Of a stretch of DNA of 64,000 nucleotides, positions 8,907 through 17,709 are shown piece after piece. The notes under the pieces are model-generated. The model was not told the origin of the DNA. It ran no database searches and saw only the letters and a list, made by a program, of their open reading frames with translations. The DNA is from Lacisediminimonas profundi (GTDB lineage Bacteria > Pseudomonadota > Gammaproteobacteria > Burkholderiales > Burkholderiaceae_D): assembly GCF_008831265.1 (NCBI RefSeq), contig NZ_VTTH01000002.1:62001-126000 (forward strand). Reading direction: 5' to 3'. Positions within the stretch are counted from its first letter, which is position 1. Every line of letters begins with the position of its first letter. A program made the translations under genes and the position numbers.

Positions 8907-9278
8907 TCAGCTGCGGGCCAGCAGGAAAACTCCGATGATGATCACGCCGATCGCCAGCATGCGCTGCAGCGAAATCGCTTCGCCCAGGAAATACCAGGCG
9001 CCGATGGCATTGATGATGTAGCCCAGTGACAGCAGCGGATAGGCGATCGTGACGTCGACGCGCGACAGGCCGATGATCCAGACCACCACCGAAATCACGT
9101 AGCAGGTCAGCCCGCCGATGATGGGCAACTGCGTTGCCAGCTTGATGCCGGTGGGGATCCAGTTTTCCGCGTTGAGGTGGATCGCCCCGACCGCATTCGT
9201 GCCCGCTTTCAGCAGCAATTGGGCCACGGCATTCAGGCAGATGCCGACAAAAATGAAACCGAAGGTGGTGAGGGTCAT
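8907..9278 (-). CDS. Small EamA/SMR-type membrane protein, probable Ara4N-lipid flippase subunit
   Basis: A 123-residue, four-helix protein of the EamA/SMR class. The order of hydrophobic segments and the motif GLSRVDVTIAYPLLSLGYIINAIGAWYFLGE match ArnE/ArnF and related small transporters. In enterobacteria ArnE and ArnF form the putative flippase that moves undecaprenyl-phosphate-Ara4N across the inner membrane. Only one such gene is seen here, so it may act as a homodimer. Its ATG overlaps the arnT stop (ATGA), supporting translational coupling. Confidence 0.82.
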   Translation of the reverse strand: MTLTTFGFIFVGICLNAVAQLLLKAGTNAVGAIHLNAENWIPTGIKLATQLPIIGGLTCYVISVVVWIIGLSRVDVTIAYPLLSLGYIINAIGAWYFLGEAISLQRMLAIGVIIIGVFLLARS

Positions 9279-10954
9279 TGCCTGTTTCCTGCCGCTGCCG
9301 GCTGGTTGGTGACGATCACCCGGCGCGGATCCTGGCCGATGACGCGCATCGGCAGCTTCTGTTCCAGCATGGCGCGGTAGACTGTTGGGGACATGATTGC
9401 GATTTCCTTCCTGTTGGCAGCATGGGCGGCGCGCCAGCGCTGGACGAATTCGGCCCGGGTCGGTACCCAGCGATGCGGCTCCTGCCCAAGGCCGAAAGCC
9501 ATCTCGTCAGCGTGTTCGACCAGTGTCAGCGTGCGTTGCAGGTAGAAGGGCAAGGCCTGTTCGTAACGACCCACCGAGTACAGCGTCGTGTCGGGCGCGA
9601 GTTCCGCCTGCAATGCGGGCACATGGGCGATGCCCGCTGCATAGCGGCCGAGCGGCTCATGCCCGAGCATGATGACCTGGCCGGCAAGGTAGCCGGCGAC
9701 AGCCAGCGCCACCATTGCGTAGTCGTTGCGGCGCCTGGCCAGCAGCAGCGAGTAAATGCTGCCGAGCAAGCCGATGATTGCGCCGGCGGCGACCCACCAG
9801 GCGTATCCCTGGTACAAGGGCTTTTCCCATTCCTCGCTGCCCATCAGGGCGATACGGGGAACGAAGGCCAGCCCGACGGCGCACAGCAGCAGCACCAGTC
9901 CGGCGGCGGCCATGACCGGCCGGGTGCCGGCACGGTTCAGGTAGCCGCCGATCAGCAAGGCCAGGGCCGGGAATATCGGGATGATGTACGAGGGCAGCTT
10001 GGAGCCTGACACGCTGAAAAATGCAAAAATGACCACCGCCCATAGCAGCAGCATGCGGTTGGGGTTGAAGCGCCCCTCCGGCTGCTGGCGCCAGCCGTGC
10101 AGCAAGCCCTGGAAAATCACTCCCAGCCACGGCAGTATGCCCAGCGCCAGGATAGGGATGAAGTAGTACCAGGGGCCGGCGCGGTTGTGCACCTTGCTGG
10201 TGAAGCGCTGCAGGTGCTCGTGGATGAAGAAGAAATGCGGGAATTCCGGATTTTGCAGTGAAACCAGCACGAACCACGGCGTGGTGATGGCGAAGAACAC
10301 CAGCAAGCCGGCCCCGAGATGCAGCCGGGTCCAGAGCCCGAAATCACGTTGTACCAGGGTGTAGGCGACCAGCACACCGCCGGGCAGGACGATGCCGATC
10401 AGCCCTTTCGAGAGCACCGCCAGCGCCATGCCGGCCCAGCACACCAGCATCCAGTTGCGTCGCGCGCGTCGATCCGCATCTTCACGCTGCGCCAGCAGCA
10501 GGGCGCACAGCGAAATCGTCATCATGCCGGCCAGGCCCATGTCGAGCGTGTTGACGTGCGACAGCGCAGCCCAGAAGAACGAAGAGGCGAGGATCACCCC
10601 GGCATAAAAGCCGGTGCGGGCATCGAAAATGCGGCGGCCGGTGTACGCCACCAGGCCTATGCCCAGCAAGCCGCACAAGCCGGTCCACAGGCGGGCCTGC
10701 CATTCGCCAAGGCCGAAGGCGGCAAAGGTGAGGGCGTTCATCCAGTTCTGCAGCGGCGGCTTTTCGAAGTATTTGATGCCGTTCAGGCGCGGCGTGATCC
10801 AGTCATTGGTCGCCAGCATTTCGCGCGCCATCTCGGCGTAGCGGCCTTCGTCGGTCGGGACCAGCGTACGGGCGCCCAGCATGTAGAGCCAGGAGGCGAG
10901 GAACAGGAGCAACAGCGTCCATACCAGCCGCTTCGACGGAAATGCGGCCGTCAT
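9275..10954 (-). CDS. arnT: Undecaprenyl phosphate-alpha-L-Ara4N transferase / GT83 glycosyltransferase
   Basis: A 559-residue polytopic membrane glycosyltransferase with the signature DEGRYAEMAREML in its first periplasmic loop, followed by FEKPPLQNWMNAL and about eleven hydrophobic segments. The family adds L-Ara4N to lipid A phosphates in the periplasm, lowering negative charge and giving resistance to cationic peptides. The open frame runs up to 11446, but ATG at 10954 gives a normal hydrophobic N terminus and overlaps the stop of the upstream Mth938-like gene by four bases. Its place at the head of the arn genes supports arnT rather than a generic PMT-family enzyme. Confidence 0.9.
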   Translation of the reverse strand: MTAAFPSKRLVWTLLLLFLASWLYMLGARTLVPTDEGRYAEMAREMLATNDWITPRLNGIKYFEKPPLQNWMNALTFAAFGLGEWQARLWTGLCGLLGIGLVAYTGRRIFDARTGFYAGVILASSFFWAALSHVNTLDMGLAGMMTISLCALLLAQREDADRRARRNWMLVCWAGMALAVLSKGLIGIVLPGGVLVAYTLVQRDFGLWTRLHLGAGLLVFFAITTPWFVLVSLQNPEFPHFFFIHEHLQRFTSKVHNRAGPWYYFIPILALGILPWLGVIFQGLLHGWRQQPEGRFNPNRMLLLWAVVIFAFFSVSGSKLPSYIIPIFPALALLIGGYLNRAGTRPVMAAAGLVLLLCAVGLAFVPRIALMGSEEWEKPLYQGYAWWVAAGAIIGLLGSIYSLLLARRRNDYAMVALAVAGYLAGQVIMLGHEPLGRYAAGIAHVPALQAELAPDTTLYSVGRYEQALPFYLQRTLTLVEHADEMAFGLGQEPHRWVPTRAEFVQRWRAAHAANRKEIAIMSPTVYRAMLEQKLPMRVIGQDPRRVIVTNQPAAAGNRQ

Positions 10955-11334
10955 GCTGCCTGGTTCCCGATGATCAGCGCCAACGCAACCTTGCGGCCTT
11001 CGGCCATCAGGATGTTGTAGGTCCGGCATGCGGCATGGTTGTCCATGGACTCGACGCCGACATGGACGGCGGTGAGCGCAGACACCAGGCGCGGGTGCAC
11101 GAAACGTTGCGTGTTGCCGGTGCCAAGGATCACGACTTGCGGTTGCATCGCCTGGATTGCTTCGAAATGCGCCGGCGCCAGTTCGTCGAAAGACGACACC
11201 GGCCACGCCACCGGGGGCGTTTCGGGCAGGACGACCAGGCTGTGATTGAAGCGGACAGCGTTGATTTCGACGCCGCTTTCGTCGTATGCGGTGATGGTCT
11301 GGTACTTCTGTGTATTGTTTGCGTGTAGCTTCAT
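10951..11334 (-). CDS. Mth938-like domain protein (DUF498/NDUFAF3 family)
   Basis: A 127-residue cytoplasmic protein with the Mth938 fold motifs: ITAYDESGVEINAVRFNHSLVVLP near the start, and VVILGTGNTQRFVHPRLVSAL followed by VGVESMDNHAACRTYNILMAEGRKVALALII. The biochemical role is not established; the family is related to a mitochondrial complex I assembly factor. The ATG at 11334 fits the fold; the open frame continues further but without family similarity. It is the first gene of the run ending in arnD and overlaps arnT by four bases, so it is probably co-transcribed. Confidence 0.85.
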   Translation of the reverse strand: MKLHANNTQKYQTITAYDESGVEINAVRFNHSLVVLPETPPVAWPVSSFDELAPAHFEAIQAMQPQVVILGTGNTQRFVHPRLVSALTAVHVGVESMDNHAACRTYNILMAEGRKVALALIIGNQAA

Positions 11335-11376
11335 CAGGGTGCTCTGTTGGGTCGGGGGAGCCGCGCGGGTCGCGAG

Positions 11377-11422
11377 GCCGGGCCTGTCGTCGCAGGCGGA
11401 GTGCCTGTCGCGCAGGCCCGGC
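11377..11422. other. Nested hairpin in the divergent intergenic region before alaA
   Basis: Perfect 10-bp arms GCCGGGCCTG and CAGGCCCGGC enclose a further imperfect CGCAGGC...GCCTGTCG pairing. The whole structure lies in the 251-bp space between the Mth938-like gene and alaA, upstream of the proposed alaA promoter and within the possible leader of the minus-strand operon. Its function is unknown. Confidence 0.45.
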
Positions 11423-11480
11423 GAGGCTCCCGAAAACACCCGGCATTGTACCTTTTCCACTCTCATTCGAAGCTTACCGA

Positions 11481-11509
11481 TTGATAAAACCGGTCGCATT
11501 CGGCACAAT
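11481..11509 (+). promoter_or_regulatory. Probable sigma70 promoter for alaA
   Basis: TTGATA (11481-11486) and CACAAT (11504-11509) are separated by 17 bases, 76 bases upstream of the alaA GTG start. This is a good -35 and a moderate -10 match; no experimental support can be seen. Confidence 0.45.
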
Positions 11510-11585
11510 GGAAGGCTTCTCGCGCTGCAACATCTGCCCCGCTTTCCGAATGGGTGCAGGCGCGCCATCATAGAGGTATCACCCC

Positions 11586-12815
11586 GTGCGACCCATCCAG
11601 AAATCGAATAAGCTTGCTGACGTCTGCTACGACATTCGCGGACCTGTGCTCGAGAAGGCCAGGCAGATGGAAGAAGATGGCCAGAAAATCATCAAGCTCA
11701 ACATCGGCAACCTTGCCGTGTTCGGCTTCGAGCCGCCGGACGAGATCGTGCAGGACATGATCCGCAACCTTGGCAACGCCTCCGGCTACACCGACTCCAA
11801 AGGCCTGTTCGCCCCGCGCAAGGCGATCATGCAGTACTCGCAGGAGAAGAACGTTGCGGGCGTGACGATCGACGACGTCTACCTTGGCAATGGCGCCTCG
11901 GAGCTGATCGTGATGAGCATGAATGCGCTGCTCAATACTGGCGACGAAGTGCTGGTTCCGGCGCCCGACTATCCGCTGTGGACGGCCGCGGTCAGCCTGT
12001 CCGGCGGCAGGCCGGTGCACTATGCCTGCGACGAGCAGGCGGAGTGGTATCCGGACATCGACGACATCCGGAAAAAGATCACCAGCAATACCAAGGCGAT
12101 CGTGGTGATCAACCCGAACAACCCGACCGGCGCGCTGTATCCGGACGAGTTGCTGGAGCAGATCGTCGAGCTGGCGCGCCAGCATCAGCTGGTCGTGTTC
12201 GCCGACGAGATCTACGACAAGGTGCTTTACGACGGCAACACGCATACCTCGATGGCATCGCTGGCTGACGACGTGCTGTTCATCACGTTCAACGGCTTGT
12301 CCAAGAATTACCGCGCCTGCGGCTACCGCGCCGGATGGATGGTGGTGTCGGGCGAAAAGCGCCACGCCAAGGATTACATCGAGGGCCTGAACATGCTGGC
12401 CTCGATGCGCCTGTGCGCCAACGCGCCCGGCCAGTTTGCGATCCAGACCGCGCTCGGCGGTTATCAGACCATCAACGACCTGATTTCCCCGACCGGTAGG
12501 CTGACCCGGCAGCGCGACCTGGCGCACCGGATGCTGACCGACATTCCGGGCGTGACCTGCGTCAAGCCGAAATCGGCCCTCTACATGTTCCCGCGGCTGG
12601 ATCCGAAGATGTATCCCATCGCGGACGACCAGCAGTTCGCTTACGAACTGCTGGACGAAGAACGCGTCCTGATCGTGCAGGGAACCGGATTCAATTGCCC
12701 GACCACCGATCATTTCCGCCTGGTATTCCTGCCCAATACCGATGACCTGGCCGTGGCAGTCGGGCGCATTGCCCGCTTCCTCGACCGTTATCGCCGGCGC
12801 AATGGCAATGCCTGA
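11586..12815 (+). CDS. alaA: Glutamate-pyruvate aminotransferase
   Basis: A fold-type I PLP aminotransferase of 409 residues that closely follows the AlaA (YfbQ) pattern, including the N terminus PIQKSNKLADVCYDIRGPVL, VPAPDYPLWTAAVSLSGG, INPNNPTGALY, the DEIYDKVLY cofactor segment and the PLP lysine in FNGLSKNYRACGYRAGW. It makes alanine from pyruvate and glutamate and may also act on branched-chain keto acids. The start is a GTG at 11586, which gives the conserved N terminus. It heads a plus-strand run with hom and thrC 28 bases further on. Confidence 0.93.
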   Translation: MRPIQKSNKLADVCYDIRGPVLEKARQMEEDGQKIIKLNIGNLAVFGFEPPDEIVQDMIRNLGNASGYTDSKGLFAPRKAIMQYSQEKNVAGVTIDDVYLGNGASELIVMSMNALLNTGDEVLVPAPDYPLWTAAVSLSGGRPVHYACDEQAEWYPDIDDIRKKITSNTKAIVVINPNNPTGALYPDELLEQIVELARQHQLVVFADEIYDKVLYDGNTHTSMASLADDVLFITFNGLSKNYRACGYRAGWMVVSGEKRHAKDYIEGLNMLASMRLCANAPGQFAIQTALGGYQTINDLISPTGRLTRQRDLAHRMLTDIPGVTCVKPKSALYMFPRLDPKMYPIADDQQFAYELLDEERVLIVQGTGFNCPTTDHFRLVFLPNTDDLAVAVGRIARFLDRYRRRNGNA

Positions 12816-12843
12816 CGCCGTCCCATTTCGACACAAGAATCAA

Positions 12844-14154
12844 ATGAATCCAATAAAAGTAGGCTTGCTGGGCATCGGTACCGTCGGCCGCGGTACCTTC
12901 GACGTATTGAAACGCAATCAGGAAGAGATCCGGCGCCGTGCCGGCCGCGGCATCGAGATTGCGATGGTGGCCGATCTGGATGTGGAGCGCGCGCGCCAGA
13001 TCGTCGGTTCGCAGTGCGAGGTGGTGGCTGACGGCAACCTGGTGGTCGACAATCCGGACATCGACATCGTCATCGAACTGATCGGCGGCTACGGCATCGC
13101 GCGCCAGCTGGTAATGAAGGCGATCGCCAACGGCAAGCATGTCGTCACGGCCAACAAGGCCTTGCTGGCCACGCATGGCACCGAAATTTTCAAGGCGGCC
13201 CAGGAAAAGGGCGTGATCGTCGCATTCGAAGCCGCTGTCGCCGGCGGCATTCCGATCATCAAGGCACTGCGTGAAGGCCTCACGGCCAACCGGATACAGT
13301 GGATTGCCGGCATCATCAACGGCACCACCAATTTCATCCTGTCCGAAATGCGCGACAAGGGACTCGATTTTGGCACCGTGCTGAAGGAAGCCCAGCGCCT
13401 CGGCTATGCCGAAGCCGACCCGACCTTCGACATCAAGGGCGTGGACGCGGCGCACAAGGCGACCATCATGTCGGCGATCGCGTTCGGGATTCCTGTCCAA
13501 TTCGACAAGGCTTATGTCGAAGGTATCGATGCGCTGGAGGCAATCGACATCGGCTATGCCGAACAACTGGGATACCGGATCAAGCTGCTGGGCATCACCC
13601 GCCGCACCGATCGCGGCATCGAACTGCGCGTGCATCCGACGCTGATTCCGGCCAAGCGGCTGCTGGCCAATGTCGAAGGCGCAATGAATGCGGTGCTGGT
13701 GCAGGGTGATGCGGTTGGCGCCACGCTGTATTACGGCAAGGGTGCCGGCGCCGAGCCGACCGCGTCGGCCGTGATCGCGGACCTGGTCGACATTACCCGC
13801 CTGGCGAGCGCCGATCCGGAACATCGCGTGCCCTACCTGGCGTTCCAGCCGGATGCAATGGCTGACACGCCTATCCTGCCAATGTCGGAAATCACGACCA
13901 GCTACTACCTGCGCCTGAAAGTTGCGGACCAGATCGGCGTGCTGGCCGACCTGACCCGCATCCTGGCCGATGGCGGCATTTCGATCGACGCCATGTTGCA
14001 GAAAGAGCCGGCCGAAGGCGAGACCCAGGCCGACATCATCCTGTTGACGCACCAGACCCAGGAAAAGCAGATCGACGCCGCGATTGCCCGCATGGAAGCG
14101 CTGTCCTCGGTATCCGGCAAAGTGACCCGGATCCGCCTCGAAGAACTGAGCTGA
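12844..14154 (+). CDS. hom: Homoserine dehydrogenase
   Basis: A 436-residue NAD(P)-dependent enzyme reducing aspartate semialdehyde to homoserine in the threonine/methionine branch. An N-terminal Rossmann motif (VGLLGIGTVGRGTF) is followed by the catalytic domain with KHVVTANKALLA, AAVAGGIPIIKALREGL and the GIINGTTNFIL signature. A C-terminal ACT domain from about residue 355 (LRLKVADQIGVLADLTRILAD) is where threonine feedback usually acts. ATG at 12844 gives the usual N terminus, although the frame is open upstream. It lies between alaA and thrC. Confidence 0.96.
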   Translation: MNPIKVGLLGIGTVGRGTFDVLKRNQEEIRRRAGRGIEIAMVADLDVERARQIVGSQCEVVADGNLVVDNPDIDIVIELIGGYGIARQLVMKAIANGKHVVTANKALLATHGTEIFKAAQEKGVIVAFEAAVAGGIPIIKALREGLTANRIQWIAGIINGTTNFILSEMRDKGLDFGTVLKEAQRLGYAEADPTFDIKGVDAAHKATIMSAIAFGIPVQFDKAYVEGIDALEAIDIGYAEQLGYRIKLLGITRRTDRGIELRVHPTLIPAKRLLANVEGAMNAVLVQGDAVGATLYYGKGAGAEPTASAVIADLVDITRLASADPEHRVPYLAFQPDAMADTPILPMSEITTSYYLRLKVADQIGVLADLTRILADGGISIDAMLQKEPAEGETQADIILLTHQTQEKQIDAAIARMEALSSVSGKVTRIRLEELS

Positions 14155-14166
14155 GCACCACACACG

Positions 14167-15627
14167 ATGCAATACCTTTCCACGCGCGGACATGCGACCC
14201 GCCAGTCGTTCTCCGAAATCCTGCTGGGCGGCCTGGCGCCGGATGGCGGCCTGTACCTGCCCGAACATTATCCCCAAGTGAGCGGCGCCGAGCTCGAGTC
14301 CTGGCGCCAGCTTTCGTATGCTGAACTGGCCTTCGAGATCCTGCGCAAGTTCGCGACCGACATCCCGGAAGCCGACCTGCGCGCGCTGACGGCCGCGACT
14401 TACCGCCAGGATGTGTATTGCAATGCGCGGCCGGGCGATGACGCCGCGCAGATCACCCCGCTGCACACGCTCGAAGAGCGTGGTGGCACCACCATCCTGC
14501 TGCAGTCCCTGTCCAACGGCCCGACGCTGGCGTTCAAGGACATGGCAATGCAGTTGCTGGGCAACCTGTTCGAATACATCCTGACACGCCAGCAGGCCGA
14601 ACTGAACATCCTCGGCGCCACTTCCGGCGACACCGGCAGCGCGGCCGAGTATGCGATGCGGGGCAAGAAGGGCATACGGGTCTTCATGCTGTCGCCGCAT
14701 CGCAAGATGAGCGCGTTCCAGACCGCGCAGATGTTCAGCCTGCAGGATCCGAACATTTTCAATATCGCAGTGGAAGGCGTGTTCGACGATTGCCAGGATA
14801 TTGTCAAGGCGGTATCCAACGACCACGGATTCAAGGCGCGCCAGAAGATCGGCACCGTGAACTCGATCAACTGGGCGCGCGTCGTGGCCCAGGTCGTCTA
14901 CTATTTCCGCGGCTACCTGGCTGCCACCACCAGCCACGACCAGAAGGTGTCGTTCACGGTACCTTCCGGCAATTTCGGCAATATCTGCGCCGGCCACATT
15001 GCCCGCATGATGGGCTTGCCGATCGACCGGCTGGTCGCGGCGACCAACGAGAACGACGTCCTCGACGAGTTCTTCCGTACCGGCGTCTATCGGGTGCGCA
15101 AGTCGGCCGAGACCTGGCACACCAGCAGTCCGAGCATGGACATCAGCAAGGCGTCCAACTTCGAGCGCTTCATCTACGACCTGCTCGACCGCGACGCGGA
15201 ACGGGTGCGGACCTTGTTTGCCAAGGTCGAGCATGAAGGCGGCTTCGACCTGTCCGGCGCTCCGGGCAGCGACGGCGATGAACACAAGAAGGTCGCGGCC
15301 TTCGGTTTCCAGTCCGGCAAGTCGGTACATCAGGACCGGCTGGCGACCATCCGCGACGTACAGGCAAATTGCGGCGTGATGATCGACACCCACACCGCCG
15401 ACGGCGTGAAGGTGGCGCGTGAGCACCTGACGGCGGGCGTGCCGATGATCGTGCTGGAGACGGCATTGCCAGCCAAGTTCAACGAAACAATACGCGAGGC
15501 CCTGGGCCGCGATGCGGACCGTCCGGCCGGCTTCGAGAATATCGAGGCCCTGCCGCAGCGGTTTGTCGTGATGCCGGCGGATGCGGCGCAGGTGAAGCAG
15601 TTCATCGTGGAGCATACGGGGCTTTAA
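14167..15627 (+). CDS. thrC: Threonine synthase
   Basis: A fold-type II PLP enzyme of 486 residues, the long class found in proteobacteria and yeast, converting O-phosphohomoserine to threonine. The N terminus MQYLSTRGHATRQSFSEILLGGLAPDGGLY is diagnostic. The PLP lysine is in SNGPTLAFKDMAMQLLG, and the phosphate-binding LGATSGDTGSAAEYAM loop follows. It starts 12 bases after hom, so the two genes are co-transcribed and complete the aspartate-to-threonine branch. Confidence 0.97.
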   Translation: MQYLSTRGHATRQSFSEILLGGLAPDGGLYLPEHYPQVSGAELESWRQLSYAELAFEILRKFATDIPEADLRALTAATYRQDVYCNARPGDDAAQITPLHTLEERGGTTILLQSLSNGPTLAFKDMAMQLLGNLFEYILTRQQAELNILGATSGDTGSAAEYAMRGKKGIRVFMLSPHRKMSAFQTAQMFSLQDPNIFNIAVEGVFDDCQDIVKAVSNDHGFKARQKIGTVNSINWARVVAQVVYYFRGYLAATTSHDQKVSFTVPSGNFGNICAGHIARMMGLPIDRLVAATNENDVLDEFFRTGVYRVRKSAETWHTSSPSMDISKASNFERFIYDLLDRDAERVRTLFAKVEHEGGFDLSGAPGSDGDEHKKVAAFGFQSGKSVHQDRLATIRDVQANCGVMIDTHTADGVKVAREHLTAGVPMIVLETALPAKFNETIREALGRDADRPAGFENIEALPQRFVVMPADAAQVKQFIVEHTGL

Positions 15628-15705
15628 AACGGAGCCGCGCGCGGACGGGTGCCCCGGCGCGGCCAACCCGCCCTACAATATGCGGATTACGTTTAATCTC
15701 TGCAC

Positions 15706-16965
15706 ATGAACAAAACGAATCCCATGCTGAGCGTTCAGCAAGCGCTCGATTTCCTCCTGACCGCAGCCAGGCCCGTTACCGACACCGAAGTCATCCCCAC
15801 GCTTGCGGCCAACGGCCGCGTGCTTGCCGCCGACCAGTCCTCGCTGCTGAACGTGCCGCCGATGGACAATACCTCGATGGACGGTTACGCCGTGCGTGCC
15901 GCCGACTGCGTATTGCCGGCGGTGACCATGCCGGTCAGCCAGCGCATACCAGCAGGACATGTGGGCCAGGCCCTGCAGCCCGGCACGGCTGCCCGCATCT
16001 TTACCGGCGCCATGATTCCCGCCGGGGCCGACGCCGTGGTGATGCAGGAGATGTGCGAATTCCACAAGGACGAGGCCGGCGACCGCGTGACGATCCGCCA
16101 TTCGCCGCAAAGCGGCGAATGGATACGGCGCGCAGGAGAAGACATCCGGGCCGGGAGCGTGATATTGCCGGCCGGCACCCGGTTGCGGGCCCAGGAACTT
16201 GGCCTGGCGGCCTCGGTCGGCCTGGCCAGCCTGCCGGTGGTGCGTCGCCTGCGCGCCGCGGTGTTTTTCACCGGCGACGAACTGGCCATGCCTGGCGAGG
16301 AACTCAAGCCCGGCGCAATCTACAACTCCAACCGGTTTACCCTGCGCGCCTTGCTCGAAAATCTCGGCTGCGAGATTGCCGACTATGGCATCGTGCCCGA
16401 TACGCTGGAGGCCACCCGCGACACCCTGCGCCGGGCGGCGCAGGACAATGACCTGATCATCACCTCCGGCGGCGTTTCGGTCGGCGAGGAAGATCACATC
16501 AAACCCGCAGTCGAGGCAGAAGGGCGCCTGAACATGTGGCAGATTGCCGTCAAGCCCGGCAAGCCGCTGGCATTCGGCGAGGTCAATCGCCAGCAGGGCC
16601 AGGAGCAGGGCGCGGACAAGGGCGCGGCCTGGTTCCTCGGGCTGCCCGGCAATCCGGTGTCCAGCCTGGTGACCTTCATGCTGTTCGTGCGGCCCTTTAT
16701 CCTGCGCCTGCAGGGCGTGGACAAGGTGGCGCCGCAAGCCTGCATGATGCGCGCCGACTTCGAATGGCCCAAGGCCGACCGCCGCAATGAATTCCTGCGC
16801 GCCCGCATCAACGATAGCGGCGGCCTCGACCTGTTCCCCAACCAGAGTTCAGGGGTGTTGACCAGCACCGTGTGGGGCGACGGCCTGGTAGATAATCCGG
16901 CGGGAACCACCATCGCCCGTGGCGACAGCGTGCGCTTCCTGCCTTTTCATTCCCTGCTTTACTGA
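15706..16965 (+). CDS. moeA: Molybdopterin molybdotransferase
   Basis: A 419-residue enzyme that inserts molybdate into adenylated molybdopterin. Domain order is typical: an N-terminal linker with DNTSMDGYAVRA, a domain with IFTGAMIPAGADAVVMQE and RRAGEDIRAG, and the MoeA/MogA-like domain with ITSGGVSVGEEDHIKP and the FLGLPGNPVSSLVTF motif. ATG at 15706 lies 78 bases after thrC, so the gene may have its own promoter. It heads moaD-moaE, forming a compact molybdenum cofactor cluster. Confidence 0.95.
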   Translation: MNKTNPMLSVQQALDFLLTAARPVTDTEVIPTLAANGRVLAADQSSLLNVPPMDNTSMDGYAVRAADCVLPAVTMPVSQRIPAGHVGQALQPGTAARIFTGAMIPAGADAVVMQEMCEFHKDEAGDRVTIRHSPQSGEWIRRAGEDIRAGSVILPAGTRLRAQELGLAASVGLASLPVVRRLRAAVFFTGDELAMPGEELKPGAIYNSNRFTLRALLENLGCEIADYGIVPDTLEATRDTLRRAAQDNDLIITSGGVSVGEEDHIKPAVEAEGRLNMWQIAVKPGKPLAFGEVNRQQGQEQGADKGAAWFLGLPGNPVSSLVTFMLFVRPFILRLQGVDKVAPQACMMRADFEWPKADRRNEFLRARINDSGGLDLFPNQSSGVLTSTVWGDGLVDNPAGTTIARGDSVRFLPFHSLLY

Positions 16966-16984
16966 ATCATTGAACGGCGATCCG

Positions 16985-17242
16985 ATGCAGATACAGCTAC
17001 GTTTTTTTGCCAGCGTGCGCGAGGCGCTGAACACAGCCCAGGAGTCGGTCGAGCTGCCGTCCGGGATCCGGACCATAGGCGATGTCCGCTTGCACTTGCA
17101 GGCGCGCGGCGGGCCATGGGCCGAGGCCCTGGCGCAGGGGCGCGCCTTGCGCATGGCCTATAACCAGCAGATGAGCGACGAGTCGACCCCGATCACGCCT
17201 GGTTGCGAAGTCGCGTTCTTCCCGCCCGTCACGGGCGGCTAG
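16985..17242 (+). CDS. moaD: Molybdopterin synthase small (sulfur carrier) subunit
   Basis: An 85-residue ubiquitin-like sulfur carrier that ends in the required Gly-Gly (FFPPVTGG), which is adenylated and thiocarboxylated before sulfur transfer to precursor Z. The N terminus MQIQLRFFASVREAL is typical of the beta-grasp fold. ATG at 16985 is chosen over the longer open frame because it starts the conserved fold and follows the moeA stop by 19 bases. Its partner moaE starts eight bases after its stop. Confidence 0.95.
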   Translation: MQIQLRFFASVREALNTAQESVELPSGIRTIGDVRLHLQARGGPWAEALAQGRALRMAYNQQMSDESTPITPGCEVAFFPPVTGG

Positions 17243-17250
17243 GGGTCACC

Positions 17251-17709
17251 ATGCCAGTACGGGTGCAGCAGCAGGATTTCGACCTGAGCGATGAAGTGGC
17301 CGCCTTGCGGGCAGGCCAGGCCGGGATCGGCGCCATTGTCAGCTTTGTCGGCACGGTGCGCGACATGAACGACGGTTCCAGCGTGGCGGCGATGGAGCTG
17401 GAACATTACCCCGGCATGACGGAAAAGGCGCTGGAGGATATCGTTGCCAAGGCAAAAGCCCGCTGGCCGGTGCTGGATGCGCTGGTGATTCACCGTGTCG
17501 GCCCGCTGGCGCCGCTCGACCAGATCGTGTTGGTTGCGGTGACCTCGCCGCATCGGGGCGAGGCTTTCGACGCCTGCGAATACATCATCGATTACCTGAA
17601 GACCGAGGCGCCGTTCTGGAAGAAGGAACAGACGCCCGAGGGCGCACGCTGGGTCGACGCGCGCGTCACCGATGATGCGGCGCTGGCCAAATGGAAAGAG
17701 GGCGACTGA
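17251..17709 (+). CDS. moaE: Molybdopterin synthase catalytic subunit
   Basis: A 152-residue protein that converts precursor Z to molybdopterin with MoaD as sulfur donor. Conserved stretches include GAIVSFVGTVRDMNDG, LELEHYPGMTEKAL, VIHRVGPLAPLDQIVLVAVTSPHRGEAF, and the catalytic lysine region LKTEAPFWKKEQTPEG. ATG at 17251 follows moaD closely and gives the standard N terminus. Its stop overlaps the next gene's start (TGATG), so crcB is probably translationally coupled. Confidence 0.95.
   Translation: MPVRVQQQDFDLSDEVAALRAGQAGIGAIVSFVGTVRDMNDGSSVAAMELEHYPGMTEKALEDIVAKAKARWPVLDALVIHRVGPLAPLDQIVLVAVTSPHRGEAFDACEYIIDYLKTEAPFWKKEQTPEGARWVDARVTDDAALAKWKEGD

Noticed and set aside
12691-15666. 991-codon minus-strand open frame opposite hom and thrC
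   Set aside because: It is the antisense shadow of two unmistakable genes; such long antisense frames are expected at this GC content and its translation shows no domain.
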